Below are positions 6,872 through 9,710 of a stretch of DNA of 9,710 bases, piece after piece. The notes beneath the pieces were generated by a model. The model saw only the letters and a list, made by a program, of their open reading frames with translations. It did no database searches and had not been told where the DNA came from. The translations under genes were made by a program, and so were the position numbers. Position 1 is the stretch's first letter. Every line of letters starts with the position of its first letter. The stretch spans positions 1-9,710 of the forward strand of contig JAEUAC010000340.1 of the NCBI GenBank assembly GCA_019695455.1, in the 5' to 3' direction. This DNA comes from Methylorubrum extorquens (GTDB lineage Bacteria > Pseudomonadota > Alphaproteobacteria > Rhizobiales > Beijerinckiaceae).

Positions 6872-7116
6872 GCGCGATCGGCCGCCGCATGGAGGGATGC
6901 GAGGAACGCATCGCCGTCCACGGGCTCGAACCGGCCGCTGTTCTCGCCCTCGGCGAGCGCCGACCGGAGTGCGCTCAGCCGCGTCTCGTGATCCTCCAGC
7001 AGTCGCAATCCGGCCCGGACGACGTCGCTCGCCGACCCGTACCGGCCGCCTTCCACCTGATGGTCGATGAACTCGGCGAAGTGGTCCCCCAGCGAGACGG
7101 AGGTGTTGCGGGCCAT
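6868..7116 (-). CDS. parD: ParD-family antitoxin
   Basis: The 82-residue product starts MARNTSVSLGDHFAEFIDHQ, the short beta strand and first helix of a ribbon-helix-helix DNA-binding domain, followed by YGSASDVVRAGLRLLEDHE, the second helix typical of ParD. The C-terminal half (about residues 45-82, charged and helical, with FEPVDGDAFLASLHAAADRA) is the expected toxin-binding tail. The ATG at 7116 is chosen because GAGGA lies about 7 bases before it and the family begins with a short lead into the RHH strand. A GTG at 7158 in the same frame would translate through the likely operator and is rejected. In known ParD systems the antitoxin, alone or with ParE, represses its own promoter. The gene order, antitoxin first with a 4-base overlap, is standard. 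Confidence 0.9.
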   Translation of the reverse strand: MARNTSVSLGDHFAEFIDHQVEGGRYGSASDVVRAGLRLLEDHETRLSALRSALAEGENSGRFEPVDGDAFLASLHAAADRA

Positions 7117-7133
7117 GACGACGTCCTCAGCGA

Positions 7134-7150
7134 GTACCAAGATTTGGTAC
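7134..7150 (-). promoter_or_regulatory. Likely ParD operator (perfect palindrome)
   Basis: GTACCAA-GAT-TTGGTAC is a perfect 7-bp inverted repeat with a 3-base centre, 17 bases before the parD ATG. It is locally AT-rich compared with its surroundings. Next to it, GTACCATGGCAC (7148-7159) is a near-palindrome that shares GTACC and could extend the site. Position and symmetry fit an operator for a ribbon-helix-helix dimer, with the promoter overlapping it; no clean -35/-10 pair is evident. Confidence 0.6.
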
Positions 7151-7175
7151 CATGGCACGGTGCTCGACGTCCGGC

Positions 7176-7194
7176 CAGCCGGTCGGGCCGGCTG
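7176..7194 (-). terminator. Hairpin downstream of the amidase gene
   Basis: CAGCCGG (7176-7182) and CCGGCTG (7188-7194) are perfect 7-bp arms around TCGGG, beginning about 22 bases past the amidase stop on the minus strand. It could end the amidase operon transcript before the parDE promoter region. No T-tract follows. Confidence 0.4.
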
Positions 7195-7216
7195 AGCCCC
7201 CGCACTAAGGGGCGGA

Positions 7217-8629
7217 TCAGCCCTTCGGCACCCGCGGCTTCGCGAGGCGTGGCCAGGGATGGGCGGCCTCGTAGGCGCGGGCGGCGCGCAGGACGGCGCC
7301 GTCGCGGCCCATCGGGCCGACGATCTGCAGGCCGACGGGCAGGCCGGCCTTCGTCAGGCCGCAGGGCACGCTCGCGGCGGGCTGGAGCGTGAGGTTGAAC
7401 GGGTAGCTGTAGGGCGTCCAGCCGAGCCAGTTGTCGCCGTAGGAGCCGTCGGGCGGCGTGTCGTGGCCCGCCTCGAAGGCCGGCACGGCGAGCGTCGGCG
7501 TGAGGAGGAGGTCGTAGCGCTCGTGGAAGCGCGCCATCGTGAGGTAGAGCGCGCCGCGCGCGTTCGCGGCCGCCACGAAATCCGCGCCCGCGATCTCCCG
7601 GCCGGCCTGCGCGGCCCGCACGAAGCCGGGATCGACCTCGCCCCAGCGCGCCTCCGGAATGGCGCGCAGCACGTTCCAGGCCCCCGTGAACCACAGGGTC
7701 TCCAGGATGTCGGCCGGGTCCGCGAAGCCGGGATCCACCTCCTCCACGGTGGCGCCCAGCGCCTCGAACGCCCGCGCGGCGGCCTCCGTCAGGGCCAGCA
7801 CCTCGGGGTCGATCCGCTCCACGTAGCCGAGGCGCGGGCTCCAGGCGATGCGCACGCCGCGCACGCCGAGTTCCAGGCTCGCCGTGTAGTCCGGCGCGGG
7901 CGTCACGAGCGCCGTCATGTCGCGCGGGTCCGGCGCCCCGATGGTGCCGAGCATGATGGCCGCGTCCGTCACCGTGCGCGTGATCGGGCCGAGATGCGAC
8001 ACGATCGCGAACGGCGACGGCGGATGGGCCGGCACCCGCCCGAAGCTCGGCTTGATGCCGAACACGCCGCAGAAGGCCGCCGGGATACGGATGGAGCCGG
8101 CCCCGTCCGTCCCGATATGCAGCGGCCCGATGCCGAGCGCGGCCGCGACGGCGGCGCCGGACGAGGACCCGCCGGGCGTGGTGCGCGTGTCCCACGGATT
8201 GCGGCAGATGCCGTAGAGCGGCGAATCGCCCAGTCCCTTCCAGCCGAATTCGGGCAGCGTCGTCTTGGCGAACGGGATCGCGCCCGCGCCGAGCAGCCTG
8301 TCCACGGCCGGCGCGTTCTCGGTCGCGGGCGAGGGATCGCTGGTGGTCGAGCCGCGCCGCGTGGGGTGGCCGGACCACAGGACGTTGTCCTTCACCGTGA
8401 ACGGGATGCCGTCGAGCGGGCCGGACGGCTTGCCCGCCTTGTAGCGCCGGGCGGAGGCCTTGGCGGCCTCCGTCGCGCTCGCCCGGTCGATCTGCGGGAA
8501 GGCGTTCACGTCGCCCTGGACGCGCTCGGCCGCGTCGAGCGCGGCCCCGACGGCGTCCACCGGCGTCAGCTTGCCGGACCGGTAGCCTGCGAGCAGGCCC
8601 GAAACGTCGAGCGCGAGGATGTCTGTCAT
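7217..8629 (-). CDS. Amidase signature-family hydrolase
   Basis: The 470-residue product is a full-length amidase-signature enzyme, hydrolysing a C-N amide bond through a Ser-cisSer-Lys triad. Candidate residues are Lys80 in PFTVKDN, Ser155 in TPGGSSSG and the nucleophile Ser179 in GTDGAGSIRIPA; the 75- and 24-residue spacings match those of fatty-acid amide hydrolase. The following FCGVFGIKPSFGRVP segment is also typical of the family. GatA is unlikely, since no gatC or gatB is nearby, so the substrate is probably a small amide, but it cannot be named. No signal peptide is seen. The ATG at 8629 lies 14 bases after the threonine ammonia-lyase stop, with no strong ribosome-binding site, so translation is probably coupled to that gene. 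A longer frame running upstream through that gene is only a shadow. Confidence 0.9.
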   Translation of the reverse strand: MTDILALDVSGLLAGYRSGKLTPVDAVGAALDAAERVQGDVNAFPQIDRASATEAAKASARRYKAGKPSGPLDGIPFTVKDNVLWSGHPTRRGSTTSDPSPATENAPAVDRLLGAGAIPFAKTTLPEFGWKGLGDSPLYGICRNPWDTRTTPGGSSSGAAVAAALGIGPLHIGTDGAGSIRIPAAFCGVFGIKPSFGRVPAHPPSPFAIVSHLGPITRTVTDAAIMLGTIGAPDPRDMTALVTPAPDYTASLELGVRGVRIAWSPRLGYVERIDPEVLALTEAAARAFEALGATVEEVDPGFADPADILETLWFTGAWNVLRAIPEARWGEVDPGFVRAAQAGREIAGADFVAAANARGALYLTMARFHERYDLLLTPTLAVPAFEAGHDTPPDGSYGDNWLGWTPYSYPFNLTLQPAASVPCGLTKAGLPVGLQIVGPMGRDGAVLRAARAYEAAHPWPRLAKPRVPKG

Positions 8630-8643
8630 GACGGTTCGTCCGG

Positions 8644-9710
8644 TCAGTAGGCGGTTGCGGAAAGGCCGCTCGGGCCGATGCGGCGCGGGTTGAGGCCCTC
8701 GGCCGCCAGCGTCGCCAGGATGTCGGCCGTGTGGGCCGCGCTGCGGGTCTCGACCGTCACGTCCACGGTCACGCCCTTGGCGGGCACGTCGAGGAACAGG
8801 CGGCCGTGCGAGACCTCGAGGATGTTCGCGCCGAGCGTGCCGAGCCGCGTCGCGACGACGCCGAGCAGCCCCGGCCGGTCGTCCGTCGTGATGCGGAAGG
8901 AGGCGATGCGGTCGTCGCGCTCGAGCTCGCGCACCATCACGGAGGCGAGGAGCCGGGCGTCGATGTTGCCGCCGCACAGGACCAGGCCGACGCGCCGCCC
9001 GGCGAAGAGGTCCGGCCGGACCAGCATGGCGGCGAGGCCGGCGGCGCCCGCGCCCTCCGCCATGGTCCGGCACAGGGTCGCGTAGGCGTTCACGGCGCGC
9101 TCGATCGCGGGCTCCTCGACGAGGACGATCTCGTCCACGAGGTCGCGCACGATGGGCAGCGCCAGCCGCCCGACGTCCCGCACGGCGATGCCCTCGGCCA
9201 GCGTCGGTCCGCCGATGGGCAGGGTTCCGCCCGTGACGGCGTTGTGGAAGGCCGGGTAGAGCGCCGCCTCGACGCCGACGATGCGGATCCGCGGTCGGAT
9301 CGCCTTGGCGGCCACCGCCATGCCGGCGACGAGCCCGCCGCCGCCGATCGGGACGACGAGGTCGTCGAGGTCGGGAACGGCCTCCAGCATCTCGAGCGCG
9401 ATCGTGCCCTGGCCCGCCATGACGAGCGGGTCGTCGTAGGGGTGGACGAAGGTCAGGCCGTCCCGCACCGCGAGCGCCTGCGCGCAGGCGGCGGCCTCGC
9501 TGAGGGTCGCGCCGTGCAGCACCACTGTGGCGCCGTGCGAGCGCGTGTTTTCCGCCTTCACGAGCGGCGTCGCGACCGGCATCACGATCGTCGCCGCGAT
9601 CCCGAGCCGCTTCGCGTGGTAGGCGACCGCCTGGGCGTGGTTGCCGGCCGACATCGCGACGACGCCGAGCAGCCCCGGCCGGTCGTCCGTCGTGATGCGG
9701 AAGGAGGCGA
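8644..9710 (-). CDS. Threonine ammonia-lyase with C-terminal ACT domain, 5' incomplete
   Basis: This family uses PLP to deaminate L-threonine to 2-oxobutanoate, which enters isoleucine synthesis or threonine catabolism. From the internal Met at 9654, 336 residues are visible: SAGNHAQ (substrate-binding loop) at 2-8, the PLP-phosphate loop GGGGL at 104-108, a small-domain region to about residue 245, and one ACT domain (FRITTDDRPGLLGVV onward, about 252-325). A single ACT domain is typical of the shorter TdcB-like form rather than the long two-domain IlvA regulatory region. The roughly 65-70 N-terminal residues, including the Schiff-base lysine, are missing. Bases 9655-9710 stay open in frame but encode a second copy of part of the ACT domain (ASFRITTDDRPGLLGVVA) instead of catalytic sequence, so the true 5' part is unknown. 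The gene probably leads an operon with the amidase. Confidence 0.85.
   Translation of the reverse strand, partial: ASFRITTDDRPGLLGVVAMSAGNHAQAVAYHAKRLGIAATIVMPVATPLVKAENTRSHGATVVLHGATLSEAAACAQALAVRDGLTFVHPYDDPLVMAGQGTIALEMLEAVPDLDDLVVPIGGGGLVAGMAVAAKAIRPRIRIVGVEAALYPAFHNAVTGGTLPIGGPTLAEGIAVRDVGRLALPIVRDLVDEIVLVEEPAIERAVNAYATLCRTMAEGAGAAGLAAMLVRPDLFAGRRVGLVLCGGNIDARLLASVMVRELERDDRIASFRITTDDRPGLLGVVATRLGTLGANILEVSHGRLFLDVPAKGVTVDVTVETRSAAHTADILATLAAEGLNPRRIGPSGLSATAY
8850..8906. repeat. 57-base direct repeat, copy within the ACT domain
   Basis: These 57 bases are identical to 9654-9710, 804 bases away. In this copy they encode the start of the ACT domain of the threonine ammonia-lyase, in its expected place before TRLGTLGANI. 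The match stops at 8849 (G here, A at 9653) and runs to the last base of the window, so its full length is unknown. Confidence 0.95.
9654..9710. repeat. 57-base direct repeat, copy at the window edge
   Basis: These bases repeat 8850-8906 exactly, in the same orientation and reading frame (804 = 3 x 268). They place ACT-domain residues directly before MSAGNHAQ. The junction falls at GVVA, a short motif natural to both sites, so 12 or so bases of microhomology could have led an assembler or a recombination event to join them. Confidence 0.95.

Noticed and set aside
6581..7150. parDE as a recent acquisition by base composition
   Set aside because: Sample lines from parDE and from the neighbouring genes have similar GC content (around 65-73%), so composition gives no support.
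7151..7216. CCCC/GGGG repeat near 7197-7212 as a second terminator
   Set aside because: Arms are only 4-5 bases and the match is easily chance in GC-rich sequence.
6975..8378. 467-residue minus-strand frame over the amidase and parD
   Set aside because: It crosses two well-supported genes in a shifted frame and encodes Arg/Gly/Ala-rich filler.
7259..8650. 463-residue plus-strand frame opposite the amidase
   Set aside because: Arg/Gly/Val-rich shadow on the complementary strand with no domain; the amidase triad on the other strand is decisive.

Overview
The window is very GC-rich, densely packed bacterial DNA with strong G/C bias at third codon positions. The gene content (a DUF2336 protein, a short phasin of the PHA-granule type, a Tat-type exported metallo-beta-lactamase-fold protein, an ABC1/UbiB-family kinase, a ParDE module) suggests an alphaproteobacterium, most like Methylobacterium and relatives in the Hyphomicrobiales. 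That assignment rests on protein style and composition, because no rRNA or other phylogenetic marker is present.

Layout from left to right: (i) the probable 3' tail of an unidentified Pro/Ala-rich protein, whose stop overlaps the start of a DUF2336 gene (ATGA), both on the + strand. (ii) Convergent to it, an NAD kinase gene (-), and behind that a secreted MBL-fold hydrolase (-). (iii) A 165-base divergent spacer, then a histone-deacetylase/acetylpolyamine-amidohydrolase-family gene (+). (iv) Convergent to that, a 116-residue phasin (-). (v) A 214-base divergent spacer, then an ABC1/AarF/UbiB-family kinase-like gene with two C-terminal membrane helices (+). (vi) Convergent to that, a complete parD-parE toxin-antitoxin pair (-) with a perfect 17-base palindrome upstream of parD as the likely autoregulatory operator. 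(vii) An amidase-signature hydrolase (-) lying 14 bases downstream of a 5'-incomplete threonine ammonia-lyase with a C-terminal ACT domain (-). These last two probably form one operon.

The genes are mostly ordinary housekeeping or metabolic genes arranged in convergent and divergent pairs; they do not form one obvious pathway. Gene ends often sit inside GC-rich inverted repeats that lack T-tracts. No gene-free stretch exceeds 300 bases. I saw no tRNA, rRNA, CRISPR array, insertion sequence or phage gene.

The oddest signal is at the right edge. The last 57 bases (9654-9710) exactly repeat bases 8850-8906, so ACT-domain coding sequence is joined in frame just before the SAGNHAQ motif of the catalytic domain of the same gene. 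This is either an assembly artefact at a contig end or an in-frame internal tandem duplication of 268 codons. I favour the artefact. I found no convincing undescribed biological system here.
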